Of a DNA stretch of 33,469 nucleotides, positions 16,160-24,242 are shown piece after piece. Within the stretch, counting starts at the first letter, position 1. Each line of letters begins with the position of its first letter. Below the pieces are notes generated by a model. That model did no database searches, was not told where the DNA came from, and worked only from the letters and a program-made list of their open reading frames with translations. The stretch spans positions 1-33,469 of the forward strand of contig JAEZJB010000079.1 in assembly GCA_023415845.1 (NCBI GenBank). The letters are read 5' to 3'. A program made the translations under genes and the position numbers. Source of the DNA: Chloroflexota bacterium. GTDB lineage: Bacteria; Chloroflexota; Chloroflexia; Thermomicrobiales; UBA6265.

Positions 16160-16301
16160 CTTTCGTCTGATCCTCTCGCTGCCAACCTGGGCTGGCTGGC
16201 AAACGTAACGGCGTTATCTCCCCATCCGTTCGAACGATTGTAGTCACACGCTTCGAACCGGGAGCTACCCAGGCCGGAACCAGTCGAAAGGGAAGAAACC
16301 C
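16160..16301. promoter_or_regulatory. Divergent regulatory region with palindromes
   Basis: The 142-bp spacer serves both the kinase-like gene (-) and the membrane unit (+). It holds a TAACG-G-CGTTA inverted repeat (about 16206-16216), the perfect palindrome CGTTCGAACG (16227-16236), and a second TTCGAA (16252-16257) 23 bp further. AAAGGGA at 16287-16293 is the ribosome site of the TTG start at 16302. Clear -35/-10 pairs were not found. Confidence 0.4.
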
Positions 16302-17993
16302 TTGCGCCGACGCAACAACTCCGAGTTCGACGCCTCGGACACCGTCACCTCTCCCCACCTCGCCAACGGCTCGTCGCGCCGAAGCGACAGCGATGTCACA
16401 TACGGCAGCATCTGGACAACTCCGTCCACTGTGGCGGCCGAGGTTCGTGGCATTGCCGAGGCGCTTTCATCAGTCGATGACCGCGCCTCGTCTCGCCTCC
16501 GGGATCTTGGAAATGCCCTCGACTCGGACGATGGGCGCTCGCGGTGGTCCGATGTGGACCTGCGCCGTGCCTTCAACACCGATCGCCTTTCCCACATGTA
16601 TGCCGTCGAAGCCGAAGGCGGCTACGCTCCCCGCCGGATCGAGGTTGCGGACAAGATCCGGAACGTGCTGGTGCTTGTGCCGATCCTGCTCACATGGGCA
16701 GCTCTCGCCGAAGCCGCGCGCGCCTACGATCGCTTTCTCGAGCAGAACCCCGAAGAACAGGGAACGCCCTTCCTCCTGCTCTGGCAGCGGGGGTTTGGTG
16801 GCGAAGCCAGCTGGTTCTCGCCCACCTTCTCGACCGTGGCCATCATCGATGCCGTCGTGATCGCCGCCATGATCCTCCTCACGTTCTACACCCATGGCCG
16901 TCGCGAGGAACAGGAAGACCTGATCGCCGACACGGCCGCGACCTTCCAAACCGAGTTCGACAACGTCATGGCCGAAGCCGGCGTGATTCTTGCAGCCGAT
17001 CGCGCCAACCGCCCGAACCAGATCGCGACGAGTGTCGAACGCATGGCTGATCGCTTTGATCGCGGCAGCCAGGAGCTCCTGACCCAGTTGCAGGTCGAAC
17101 ACGATCGGCTCGAACATCTGGCTGCTCGCCGCGAACGGGAATTCGCCGACTTCGGCAAGTTCGCCACCGGCATGCGGGCCGGCGCCGAAGAGATGCATCG
17201 CCTGCTGGTCGATCTGCGCCAGGTCTCGAGCAGCCTCGAAACCGCGCTTCAGGACCTGGCGAGTGATGTCGCGGCCTCCGGTGACCAGCAGCGATCGTTG
17301 CTTACTGCCGTGACGAGTCTCGAGCGGATGACCTCGTCGGCCATCCAGAGCGACCAGGCCGTCAATCGGCAACTCTCCCAGGCTGCGCGTAACCTGGCCG
17401 AAACCGCCGACAAGGCGCTCGTTGGCGCCGATCAGGCCGCCCAGGCCGGTCGCGTTGCTGGTGAGGCCGTTCGTGGCCTGGCGGAAATCGCCCAGCAAAT
17501 CGCTGACAGCCAGGAACGAGTCGACCGCCTCGTCATGGGCGATGTCGAAGCGACCCGCCGCCTGTCGGATGCACTGCTCAGCAATTCGGCGATGACCGAA
17601 TCCTCAACCCGCGCGCTGGGCGAGATCGGCTCCGGCTTCACCATGATCCGCAGCGAGCTGGAACGGCTCGGCGCCCAGACCGGCGAGCACGCCAACGCCC
17701 TTTCGGCTCTCCTCGCCCAGCAAACCGAGATTGCCAGGGATATCTCTGCCGTGTCGCGTGAGCTCGGCTCCGTCGGCATGACGACGGTCCAGCGGCAGCG
17801 CGAAGCAACTCAGGACCTGCAGCATCTCGTCCAGCGACTTGATAACCTTGCGACCACGATGAATCGAGTGCTGCAGAATGCGCCAACGGTCGAGAACCTC
17901 CAGAAGGCGTTCTCCGGCGCGCTCCGGGCCGAACTCGGCCAGCGGGACGGCACTTCCACGCCTCCCGTGCGCCAGGGCCCCTGGTCGCGATAA
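16302..17993 (+). CDS. Membrane protein with long coiled coil, candidate MotA/ExbB/ZorA-like subunit
   Basis: 563 aa. It starts at TTG, 8 nt after AAAGGGA; the next Met is about 85 codons later and would still keep the membrane part. The N-terminal 115 residues are polar. TM1 is about 119-142 (NVLVLVPILLTWAALAEAA) and TM2 about 176-197 (FSTVAIIDAVVIAAMILLTF), separated by a loop of about 35 residues. The remaining roughly 360 residues are continuous Ala/Glu/Gln/Arg-rich helix of coiled-coil type, resembling the cytoplasmic tail of ZorA or of chemoreceptors. Only two TM helices are evident, fewer than in MotA/ExbB, so the family link rests mainly on the downstream partner and gene order. The alternative is a chemoreceptor-like or stomatin-like scaffold. 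Confidence 0.75.
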   Translation: MRRRNNSEFDASDTVTSPHLANGSSRRSDSDVTYGSIWTTPSTVAAEVRGIAEALSSVDDRASSRLRDLGNALDSDDGRSRWSDVDLRRAFNTDRLSHMYAVEAEGGYAPRRIEVADKIRNVLVLVPILLTWAALAEAARAYDRFLEQNPEEQGTPFLLLWQRGFGGEASWFSPTFSTVAIIDAVVIAAMILLTFYTHGRREEQEDLIADTAATFQTEFDNVMAEAGVILAADRANRPNQIATSVERMADRFDRGSQELLTQLQVEHDRLEHLAARREREFADFGKFATGMRAGAEEMHRLLVDLRQVSSSLETALQDLASDVAASGDQQRSLLTAVTSLERMTSSAIQSDQAVNRQLSQAARNLAETADKALVGADQAAQAGRVAGEAVRGLAEIAQQIADSQERVDRLVMGDVEATRRLSDALLSNSAMTESSTRALGEIGSGFTMIRSELERLGAQTGEHANALSALLAQQTEIARDISAVSRELGSVGMTTVQRQREATQDLQHLVQRLDNLATTMNRVLQNAPTVENLQKAFSGALRAELGQRDGTSTPPVRQGPWSR

Positions 17994-18066
17994 TCGCTGG
18001 CCCCGACACGCCTCGAGCAGGCAGCCCGGCTGATCCGTCTCGCCGCCATCGCGTCGAAAGGTGACG

Positions 18067-19194
18067 ATGCAACCCTACAAGCGCCGTAAACGAACCCGAC
18101 GAGACATGTTCGTCCTCGGTGGCTGGCTCTTCGCTGACTTGCTGCTCGGGCTGGCCATGCTCTTCGCCGTCGCCAACACCGTGGGGCAGGCACCACCGAC
18201 GCCCACGCCGACCGCCACCCCGAACGAACTGGCGACCGCCGAATTCCAGCTGGCGATGGAGCAGGAAGCGAACCAGCAGACCGTCGAGGCGTTGCAGGGC
18301 CAGATCGACGAATCAGCCGTCTCGGCCCAACAAACACAGCAGGCAGCGGAAGATCTCTTCGCCGCCGCCACCCAGGCCGCCGCTGACAACGCCACCCGGG
18401 AGGCGATGACGGTCGACGAGCGGGCCACTGCCGATGCGCTGGCCACCCAGGAAGCATCGGCCGCTCAGGCAACGATCGCGGCCCTTGGCACCGAACAGTC
18501 AAGCTCCCAACAGGATGCCGCCACGCTGAACAACCAGTTGGCCACCAACGTCGCCCAGGCCACACAGGCCGCCCTCGATCTTCAGGCAGCTTCGACCGAG
18601 CAGGCAGCCGTTGCCCAGGTCGCCACCGAGAACGCCGCCTCCGGTGCCAACACCCAGGCCACATCGGAAGCCGCCCAAGCGGCGCTCGCAAACGCGCAGG
18701 CCACCACCGACGCCTCCAGCCAGCAGGTTGCCAATGCACAGGCGACCACGGACGCGGCGAATCAGGAACTCGCCAACGCCCAGGCGACGGCCGCCGCCGC
18801 CCAGCAACAGGTGCAACTCAATTCTCTCGGCCCCAATCCCGTGGTCGAAGTCATCCAGGTCGATCTGAATGGAGTGCTTGCTGGCGACAGTGACGCCATC
18901 GCGGACGCCGAGGCAGAACTCGATCGAGTGCTGGGCAAATACGTCAATGGTGACTCCTGTCGCATCGGCTTTGTCAACATTTCCTCCCGCGCGGCCGACA
19001 TCGGGCAGGGCGTACTGCTCTCGAGTACGATCGCGGAAATCGTGCAGGACCAGTTCCCCGAGCTGCTGCCAGAACCAGCCGACGGTTCGGCACCAGTTCT
19101 GACGAGTAATCCCATTGCCTATCCCAACACGACACCGGTCGGCGAGGTTGAATTGCAGCTCTTCCTTAGCGCCGGCTGCGAGCCGTCGGGATAG
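18067..19194 (+). CDS. MotB/ZorB-like protein: TM helix with Asp, helical tether, degenerate OmpA-like domain
   Basis: 375 aa from the ATG at 18067, which has AAAGGTG 6-7 nt upstream; a GTG two codons earlier is also possible. A basic N-terminus (YKRRKRTRRD) precedes one TM helix (about residues 14-38) containing WLFADLLLGLAMLF. Asp24 sits as the proton-carrying Asp does in MotB, ExbD and ZorB. A PTPTPTAT linker leads to a roughly 200-residue Ala/Gln/Thr helix. The end (about 255-375) has the pattern of an OmpA domain: an ID-like strand, ADAEAELDRVLGKY, CRIGFVNISS, then LLSSTIAEIVQDQFPEL where OmpA proteins have LSxxRAxxV. The Arg and Asp that usually bind peptidoglycan are not conserved. It lies 73 bp after the coiled-coil gene. 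A proton channel role is inference. Confidence 0.7.
   Translation: MQPYKRRKRTRRDMFVLGGWLFADLLLGLAMLFAVANTVGQAPPTPTPTATPNELATAEFQLAMEQEANQQTVEALQGQIDESAVSAQQTQQAAEDLFAAATQAAADNATREAMTVDERATADALATQEASAAQATIAALGTEQSSSQQDAATLNNQLATNVAQATQAALDLQAASTEQAAVAQVATENAASGANTQATSEAAQAALANAQATTDASSQQVANAQATTDAANQELANAQATAAAAQQQVQLNSLGPNPVVEVIQVDLNGVLAGDSDAIADAEAELDRVLGKYVNGDSCRIGFVNISSRAADIGQGVLLSSTIAEIVQDQFPELLPEPADGSAPVLTSNPIAYPNTTPVGEVELQLFLSAGCEPSG
18688..18813 (+). repeat. Three 14-residue protein repeats in the tether
   Basis: Three consecutive 42-bp units encode ANAQATTDASSQQV, ANAQATTDAANQEL and ANAQATAAAAQQQV. The codons differ between copies, so the pattern is kept at protein level. Fourteen residues equal two heptads, which fits a coiled-coil tether. 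Confidence 0.8.
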
Positions 19195-19327
19195 CCACCC
19201 TGGTGGTCATTCTCTCGCTTACTCGGCGAACGCACCGCTGCAGGAATGAAGTGGGTGATATGCTGTCGCCAATCGCCGGATTTGCGAAAGTCCCTGCCAG
19301 AGTGGGGAGCCCGGGCAAAACCGTCCG

Positions 19328-19336
19328 TGCTATACT
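19328..19336 (+). promoter_or_regulatory. Extended -10 promoter of thioredoxin gene
   Basis: TGC-TATACT, a strong TGn-extended -10 element. The start would be near 19343, leaving a leader of about 39 nt before the ATG at 19382. No good -35 is present. Confidence 0.6.
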
Positions 19337-19381
19337 TTGGGAAGTAACTGTACGACGCAGTCCAGAACTGGAGTATCAATC

Positions 19382-19735
19382 ATGGCCAAGCCACTCGAAA
19401 TCACCGATGCCACCTACCAGAACGAAGTCATCGCCTCGGACAAGCCGGTGCTCGTTGACTTCTGGGCCCCATGGTGTGGCCCGTGCCGCCTCGTCGGCCC
19501 TGTCCTGGAAGAGATCGCCGGCGAGCAGGCCTCGAAGCTGAAGATCGTCAAGGTCAACGTCGACGAGAACCAGAAGTACGCCGGTCAGCTCGGTGTCTTC
19601 AACATCCCGACCATGATCCTGTACAAGAACGGCGAGCCGGTCGACAAGATCGTCGGCGCCCTGCCGAAGCAGCAGCTCCTCGATCGCCTCACACCGCACC
19701 TCGATGCCGGGACCGAAGAGGTCATTGCCCTCTAG
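19382..19735 (+). CDS. trxA: Thioredoxin
   Basis: 117 aa, classic thioredoxin that reduces protein disulfides in the cytoplasm. The active site is FWAPWCGPC (both Cys present), with NIPTMILYKNG supplying the cis-Pro and VKVNVDENQ the preceding strand. The start at 19382 follows a CTGGAG ribosome site; the frame extends a further 15 codons upstream, into the leader after the promoter box, and was not used. A strong intrinsic terminator follows the stop, so it is a single-gene transcript. It may recycle the 1-Cys peroxiredoxin at 2297 (inference). Confidence 0.97.
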   Translation: MAKPLEITDATYQNEVIASDKPVLVDFWAPWCGPCRLVGPVLEEIAGEQASKLKIVKVNVDENQKYAGQLGVFNIPTMILYKNGEPVDKIVGALPKQQLLDRLTPHLDAGTEEVIAL

Positions 19736-19758
19736 TCTCAATCATTTCGCAAGGAAAG

Positions 19759-19789
19759 CGCTCGGTGGCCATGTGCCACCGGGCGTTTT
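19759..19789 (+). terminator. Rho-independent terminator of trxA
   Basis: An 11-bp stem (19759-19769 with 19775-19785, one G-U pair) with a CATGT loop is followed directly by TTTT and then GGTT. It is 24 bp after the trxA stop. Confidence 0.85.
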
Positions 19790-19930
19790 GGTTCCTGGGG
19801 CAGTCCAACCGGTCCCGGAGCGATCATGTAGGCGGCGAGGCCGTCCGACATGCATCCACCGGGCTCGACAGGTCCACGGCACGTGCTCTCCTCGGGCGAT
19901 ACCGTTTCCCGCCTCCACCACCAGATCCGG

Positions 19931-19947
19931 CCCGCAGAAACTGCGGG
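19931..19947 (-). terminator. Hairpin after tsaB
   Basis: CCCGCAG / CTGCGGG, a perfect 7-bp stem with an AAA loop, lying 15 bp past the tsaB stop. No T-run is seen on the minus strand. The rest of 19790-19930 shows no gene. Confidence 0.45.
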
Positions 19948-19961
19948 TCCCGGGTCAGCGA

Positions 19962-20627
19962 CTAGCGCGGATTCGGGCGACCGTGGAGATAGGCCGGCTC
20001 CAGCAGCACCGGGTCCTCCACCTGGCCGTCCTGCCAGCGTCGCCACCCCAACTCCGCCAGCACACCAGGCTGCCGATAGCCAAGTGTCACCATCGCGACG
20101 GGAATCCCCGCCTCGGCCAGCCGCTTTCGCTGCGCGGCGTCAAGCTCCCCCACCACCATGGTCGCCGCAGAGTCGGCCAACTCCTGCGCGAATTCGTCAA
20201 GCGATGAGTTTCTCGCCGCGCCGACTTCACCGACTCCAAACCTGGCCCACACCACCCTGCCGCGACCAGCTGGGGCGACGGCCACGCACCTGACACCCGC
20301 CTCGGCAAACGGCCTCGACACGATCTCCAGCGTCGGGACGCCGATCAGCGCGCAGCCACGGGCGAGCGCAAACCCCTTGGCAATGCTCAGCCCCACGCGC
20401 AATCCCGTGAAGGAGCCCGGGCCGATCGACACCGCCACCGCACCGACGTCATCGAGCGAGACGCCGGCGTCGCGCGCCATCGACTCAATCTGCGGCAACA
20501 CCGTCGTGGTTTGCTGCCGACCACCTGGCCACGATCTCGCAACCACCGCGCTGCCGTTGAAAAGGGCTACACCCGCCTGATCCGTGGCGGTATCGATGGC
20601 GAGGAGCCATGTTTCCGTATCTGGCAT
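19962..20627 (-). CDS. tsaB: tRNA threonylcarbamoyladenosine biosynthesis protein TsaB
   Basis: 221 aa ASKHA-fold protein, the non-catalytic partner of TsaD in making t6A37 on tRNAs that read ANN codons. The signatures are LLAIDTATDQAGVAL and VSIGPGSFTGLRVGLSIAKG. The start at 20627 has AAGGAG 9-11 nt upstream; an ORF extension of 24 codons upstream has no family match. The C-terminal half is variable, as usual. tsaE lies 3.6 kb away on the same strand, with an opposite-strand ABC operon between them. tsaD is not in the window. Confidence 0.93.
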   Translation of the reverse strand: MPDTETWLLAIDTATDQAGVALFNGSAVVARSWPGGRQQTTTVLPQIESMARDAGVSLDDVGAVAVSIGPGSFTGLRVGLSIAKGFALARGCALIGVPTLEIVSRPFAEAGVRCVAVAPAGRGRVVWARFGVGEVGAARNSSLDEFAQELADSAATMVVGELDAAQRKRLAEAGIPVAMVTLGYRQPGVLAELGWRRWQDGQVEDPVLLEPAYLHGRPNPR

Positions 20628-20832
20628 TCTTCGCCGATCTCCTTGCCCGATCATTAACAATGGAACCCCTGGCATGTTAAGCTTTGGCCAACCATTCAAC
20701 CGAATGCGTGGTAGAAGATTCGGTATCGTTTTGCCGCCAACGCGACTCGCGGCGGGGCAGGAAATCCAGTCTACGCCGGATCACGCCACCACGGCATCCG
20801 GTGTGCGCCCATGAGCGGGCACGAGGTCAGGT

Positions 20833-21804
20833 ATGGAAACAACGAGTGGCACCGTTAGCGGAACGGCCACATATGCAGACGAGAAATTCGTCGTCGCCCG
20901 CCGGTCGTTGCGCGACCGCCTTGGCAGCAAGGAATGGGTGCTCTTTCTCATCTTCATCGCCCCAAACTTCTTCTTCTTGTTCCTGTTCACCTACTGGCCG
21001 CTCTGGGAGAACATCAAGCTCAGCTTCCAGCGCACGGACCTGCTGGCGTTCACCGGGAACAACACCTGGGTCGGCTGGGACAATTACGAGTACATCTTCA
21101 CCAACCGCACCTTCCAGCAGGTGCTGCGCAATACGGGTATCTTCATCGTTGCCTGTGTGGCGCTCACCATTGGCCTGGGACTCCTGGTTGCCCTGCTCCT
21201 GAACCAGAAGCTCCGCGCCCGCACCGCCGTTCGCGCCGTGGTCTTCGCGCCATTCCTGCTTTCCGGCGCCGCCATCGGCATTGTCTGGGCCTACATCTTC
21301 GATCCCCGCTTCGGCCTGTTGGCGCAGGTCCTCGGCTGGTTCAGCATCCCATCGCCCCACTGGCTTGACCGTCCCGAATGGGCCCTGCCTGCCGTCATCA
21401 TCGTCTACGTCTGGAAGAACCTTGGCTTCGCGGCCGTCATCTTCCTCGCGGGACTCCAGGCGATTCCGCAGGACCTCTACGACGCTGCCAAGATCGATGG
21501 CGCGAACGCCTGGTGGAGATTCAAGTCAGTCACCATCCCCATGCTCTCGCCCATCATGTTCTTCCTGTTCATCACGTCGATCCTCGCCACCTTCCAGGCC
21601 TTCGACATCATCCAGGTCATGACCGACGGCGGTCCCGCCTACGCGACCACCACGCTCGTCTATTACGTCTACCAGCAGGGTTTCGGCCAGGGAGCCAACT
21701 TCGGCCGTGCCGCCGCTGCCGCCGTGGTGCTGTTCATCTCCATGTTGATCGTCACCGCCGTTCAAATGCGTTTCACCGAGAAGAAGGTTCACTACGATGG
21801 ATAG
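20833..21804 (+). CDS. Sugar ABC transporter permease, MalF/UgpA-like
   Basis: 323 aa with six predicted TM helices. The N-terminal cytoplasmic part ends at RDRLGSKEWVL, followed by the first helix. The EAA loop that contacts the ATPase is YDAAKIDGANAWWRFKSVTIPMLSP, and the late FQAFDIIQVMTDGGPAYATTTLVYYVYQQGF segment is typical of CUT1 permeases. The start at 20833 has only a weak GAGGTC-type ribosome site. It overlaps the second permease by 8 bp. It is divergent from tsaB across 205 bp. It would import an oligosaccharide or sugar derivative. Confidence 0.94.
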   Translation: METTSGTVSGTATYADEKFVVARRSLRDRLGSKEWVLFLIFIAPNFFFLFLFTYWPLWENIKLSFQRTDLLAFTGNNTWVGWDNYEYIFTNRTFQQVLRNTGIFIVACVALTIGLGLLVALLLNQKLRARTAVRAVVFAPFLLSGAAIGIVWAYIFDPRFGLLAQVLGWFSIPSPHWLDRPEWALPAVIIVYVWKNLGFAAVIFLAGLQAIPQDLYDAAKIDGANAWWRFKSVTIPMLSPIMFFLFITSILATFQAFDIIQVMTDGGPAYATTTLVYYVYQQGFGQGANFGRAAAAAVVLFISMLIVTAVQMRFTEKKVHYDG

Positions 21805-22669
21805 TGGTTCGCTGGCCCGCCAGCAGCTGTTCGGGAAAGTTGGCGCCTATATCGGCATGGCCTTCGTGGTCATCGTCATCGGCGCCCCGCTCTTCTGGAT
21901 GCTGTCGAGTTCGCTCAAGACGCTCCAGCAGATCTACACCGTGCCACCTCAGTGGATCCCCACGAGTCCGGAGTGGAGCAATTACCGGGAAGCCTGGAAT
22001 TCGGTCCCGTTCGGCCGGTTCTACCTGAACTCGATCATCATCACGTTCTTCGGGTCGGCCCTGCAGATCATCTGCGGCACGCTCTGTGCTTATGCCTTCG
22101 CCTTCCTGGCGTTCCCGGGCAAGAACTGGTTGTTCCTGCTCGTGCTCGCCGCCCTGATGGTGCCGCAGGAAGTCGTCATCCTTCCGAACTTCCTCTTCTT
22201 CGGCAACACCGTCCGTGACTGGTTCGGCCTGGAGAAAAACTGGGTCAACACCTACCAGGCTATTATCCTGCCCGGTGCTGCCACGGCATTCGGCACGTTC
22301 CTCATGCGCCAGGGATTCATGGGCCTGCCCCGCGACGTTCTGGACGCAGCCAAGGTCGACGGTGCCGGTCACATGCGCACGATGTTTGGCATCGTGCTGC
22401 CGATGGCCAAACCAATCGTGATCACCTTCGCCATGATTTCCGTCGTCAACAAGTGGAACGACTACCTCTGGCCCTTGATCATCACCCGCACGCTCGAAAT
22501 GCGACCGATTACGGTTGGCGTCCGCCTCCTCTTCGATGCGGAAGGCAACAACAACTGGGGTGTCATCATGGCCGGCACCACCTTCGTCGTTCTACCATTG
22601 ATCATCGTCTACATCTTCGCCCAACGCTTCATCATCGCGGGCCTCACCGCCGGCGCGACGAAGGGATAG
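21797..22669 (+). CDS. Sugar ABC transporter permease, MalG/UgpE-like
   Basis: 290 aa, second CUT1-type permease with six TM helices. The early WMLSSSLKTLQQIYTVPPQWIP segment is characteristic of the MalG group, and the EAA loop is LDAAKVDGAGHMRTMFGIVLPMAKP. The start lies inside the end of the first permease with an 8-bp overlap and AAGAAGG upstream, so translation is coupled. The C-terminal sequence FAQRFIIAGLTAGATKG is a common CUT1 ending. The binding-protein gene follows 158 bp downstream; no ATPase gene is present. Confidence 0.95.
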   Translation: MDSGSLARQQLFGKVGAYIGMAFVVIVIGAPLFWMLSSSLKTLQQIYTVPPQWIPTSPEWSNYREAWNSVPFGRFYLNSIIITFFGSALQIICGTLCAYAFAFLAFPGKNWLFLLVLAALMVPQEVVILPNFLFFGNTVRDWFGLEKNWVNTYQAIILPGAATAFGTFLMRQGFMGLPRDVLDAAKVDGAGHMRTMFGIVLPMAKPIVITFAMISVVNKWNDYLWPLIITRTLEMRPITVGVRLLFDAEGNNNWGVIMAGTTFVVLPLIIVYIFAQRFIIAGLTAGATKG

Positions 22670-22827
22670 GTCCCGGGATCGCGTCGCGAAGTTTCGCGAT
22701 CTGACAACAATCGTGGCGCTAGCAAACCGCACGCTTGTGTATGGCTGCGGATGGCGTGAGAAACATGGGTCCCAGCGTGCGGCCAGGTGGGTCGCGTGGC
22801 AAGTACGATCAAGGAGGATCGAAGACC

Positions 22828-24156
22828 ATGGTCAAGCACATCTCTCGACGTTCGCTGGTCAAGGGTGCCGCCGGTGCCGGTGTCGCCGCGGCCAGTATTG
22901 GCTCGCTCGGTGCCGCCAGCTCAACGTTCGCTGCTCCCGCCGTCATCCAGAGTGGCCCGGTCGAGCTGCAGTACTGGACGTCGTTCGGTAGCGGCGTGAA
23001 CGGTGACGCCCAGACCGCCCTGATCGATGCATTCCACGCATCGCAGAGCGATATCAAGGTCGTCCCCCAGATCCTCGAGAACTACGAGGCGATCGCCGCC
23101 CAGCTCATCACCGGTCTCCAGACGGGCGATGTTCCGCACGTGGCCATCCTCTCGGACGTCTGGTGGTTCCGGTTCTACCTGTCCCAGTCGATCCAGGACC
23201 TGACGCCGTTCCTTGGCGATCTCGACACCGAGGACTACGTCGAGTCCCTCTTCGTCGAGTACGCCCGTAATGGTGGCCAGTATGCGGTGCCGTTCGCCCG
23301 CTCCACCCCGCTCTTCTACTACAACGCCGACGCCTTCGAGGCTGCTGGTGTGAGCGAGGACGCGGTGGCCACCTGGTCGTCGTTCCGCGAAGCCGCGCCC
23401 GAACTCATCTCCGGCTCGGGCAAGGAAGCCGCCTTCCTCTTCGGCAATGCCGCGTCCTACGGTGCCTGGGTGCTCCAGGGTCCCACCTGGGCCTTCGGCG
23501 GCGCCTACTCCAACCCCGAGTTCCAGATCCAGCTGACTGAAGAGGGCGCCGTCAACACCGCCACCTTCATGCAGGAATTCGTCACCAGCGGCAACGCCCT
23601 CGCGGTGGCCGACCCGGTCGTGGACTTCGGCAACGAAGTCGCTTGCGCCATCATGGGTTCGACCGGCTCGCTCGGCACCATCCGCACGGCGTCGGAAGGC
23701 AAGTTCAACTTCAAGACCGCCTTCCTGCCGGAAGAACTGCAGTTCGGTTGCTGCACCGGCGGTGCCGGCCTGGCGATGATTGCCGGCCTCGATGAGACCT
23801 ATCAGGCCGCGGCGATCGAGTTCATGAAGTTCTCAACCTCGCCCGAAACCACCACCACCTGGTCGCAGGCCACAGGCTACATGCCGGTCCGCACCTCGGC
23901 GATTGCGTCCGAAGCCGAGCAGGCATTCCTCGACGAGAACCCGAATGCCCGCACCGCGGTCGAGCAGCTCTCCCTGACCCAGCCGCAGGATTCTGCCCGC
24001 GTCTTCATCCCCAACGGCGACCAGATGCTTGGTCGTGGCTGGGAGCAGATCCTCGTTCAGACCCGCGACGTCACGGAAGTCTGGGAGGAAGTCACTGCGG
24101 AACTCGAGCCGGAGGCGGAGATCGTCCTCGAGCAGCTGGCCGCCATCGAAGGCTAG
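22828..24156 (+). CDS. Sugar ABC transporter substrate-binding protein (Tat-exported)
   Basis: 442 aa extracellular solute-binding protein of the family 1/MalE-UgpB type. The N-terminus carries a twin-arginine signal, SRRSLVKGAAGAGVAAASIG, ending near the STFAAPA site. The mature protein begins VELQYWTSFGSG, typical for CUT1 sugar binders, and contains PFARSTPLFYYNADAF. The start at 22828 has a near-perfect AAGGAGGAT ribosome site 8 nt upstream; the open frame to 22735 has none. There is no lipobox, so a Tat-released or wall-retained protein is likely. The strong ribosome site may allow more binder than permease. Confidence 0.95.
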   Translation: MVKHISRRSLVKGAAGAGVAAASIGSLGAASSTFAAPAVIQSGPVELQYWTSFGSGVNGDAQTALIDAFHASQSDIKVVPQILENYEAIAAQLITGLQTGDVPHVAILSDVWWFRFYLSQSIQDLTPFLGDLDTEDYVESLFVEYARNGGQYAVPFARSTPLFYYNADAFEAAGVSEDAVATWSSFREAAPELISGSGKEAAFLFGNAASYGAWVLQGPTWAFGGAYSNPEFQIQLTEEGAVNTATFMQEFVTSGNALAVADPVVDFGNEVACAIMGSTGSLGTIRTASEGKFNFKTAFLPEELQFGCCTGGAGLAMIAGLDETYQAAAIEFMKFSTSPETTTTWSQATGYMPVRTSAIASEAEQAFLDENPNARTAVEQLSLTQPQDSARVFIPNGDQMLGRGWEQILVQTRDVTEVWEEVTAELEPEAEIVLEQLAAIEG

Positions 24157-24193
24157 TCGCCAGCACGATCTGGCCCAGCAAGGGCCACGAAAA

Positions 24194-24222
24194 CGGGGCA
24201 CGGACAAATGGTCCGTGCCCCG
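24194..24222. terminator. Bidirectional intrinsic terminator
   Basis: A perfect 12-bp stem (24194-24205 with 24211-24222) with a 5-nt AAATG loop. It separates the convergent ends of the binding-protein gene and tsaE. On the minus strand it is followed by TTTTCG, making it a proper terminator for tsaE. Confidence 0.85.
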
Positions 24223-24242
24223 CTCTCATTTCCGCTCACGCG

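Noticed and set aside
16250..16262. tRNA-like TTCGAACC segment
   Set aside because: No cloverleaf arms could be formed around it; it belongs to the palindromic TTCGAA boxes.
16470..18739. Long minus-strand ORFs antisense to the two membrane genes (16470-17498 and 17810-18739)
   Set aside because: They are antisense to well-supported genes, have Arg/Pro/Trp-heavy composition and no recognisable domain; typical of GC-rich shadow frames.
13868..19194. Calling the cluster a Zorya anti-phage system
   Set aside because: No ZorC/ZorD or ZorE homologue is present, and the first membrane protein shows only two clear TM helices. The resemblance is to the stator pair only.
19790..19930. Possible gene between trxA and tsaB
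   Set aside because: Frames here are short shadows without ribosome sites or domains; only the hairpins are supported.
20628..20832. Inverted TTAAC/GTTAA repeat as a LacI-type operator for the ABC operon
   Set aside because: The arms are short, spacing is irregular and no regulator is adjacent; evidence is too weak to list.
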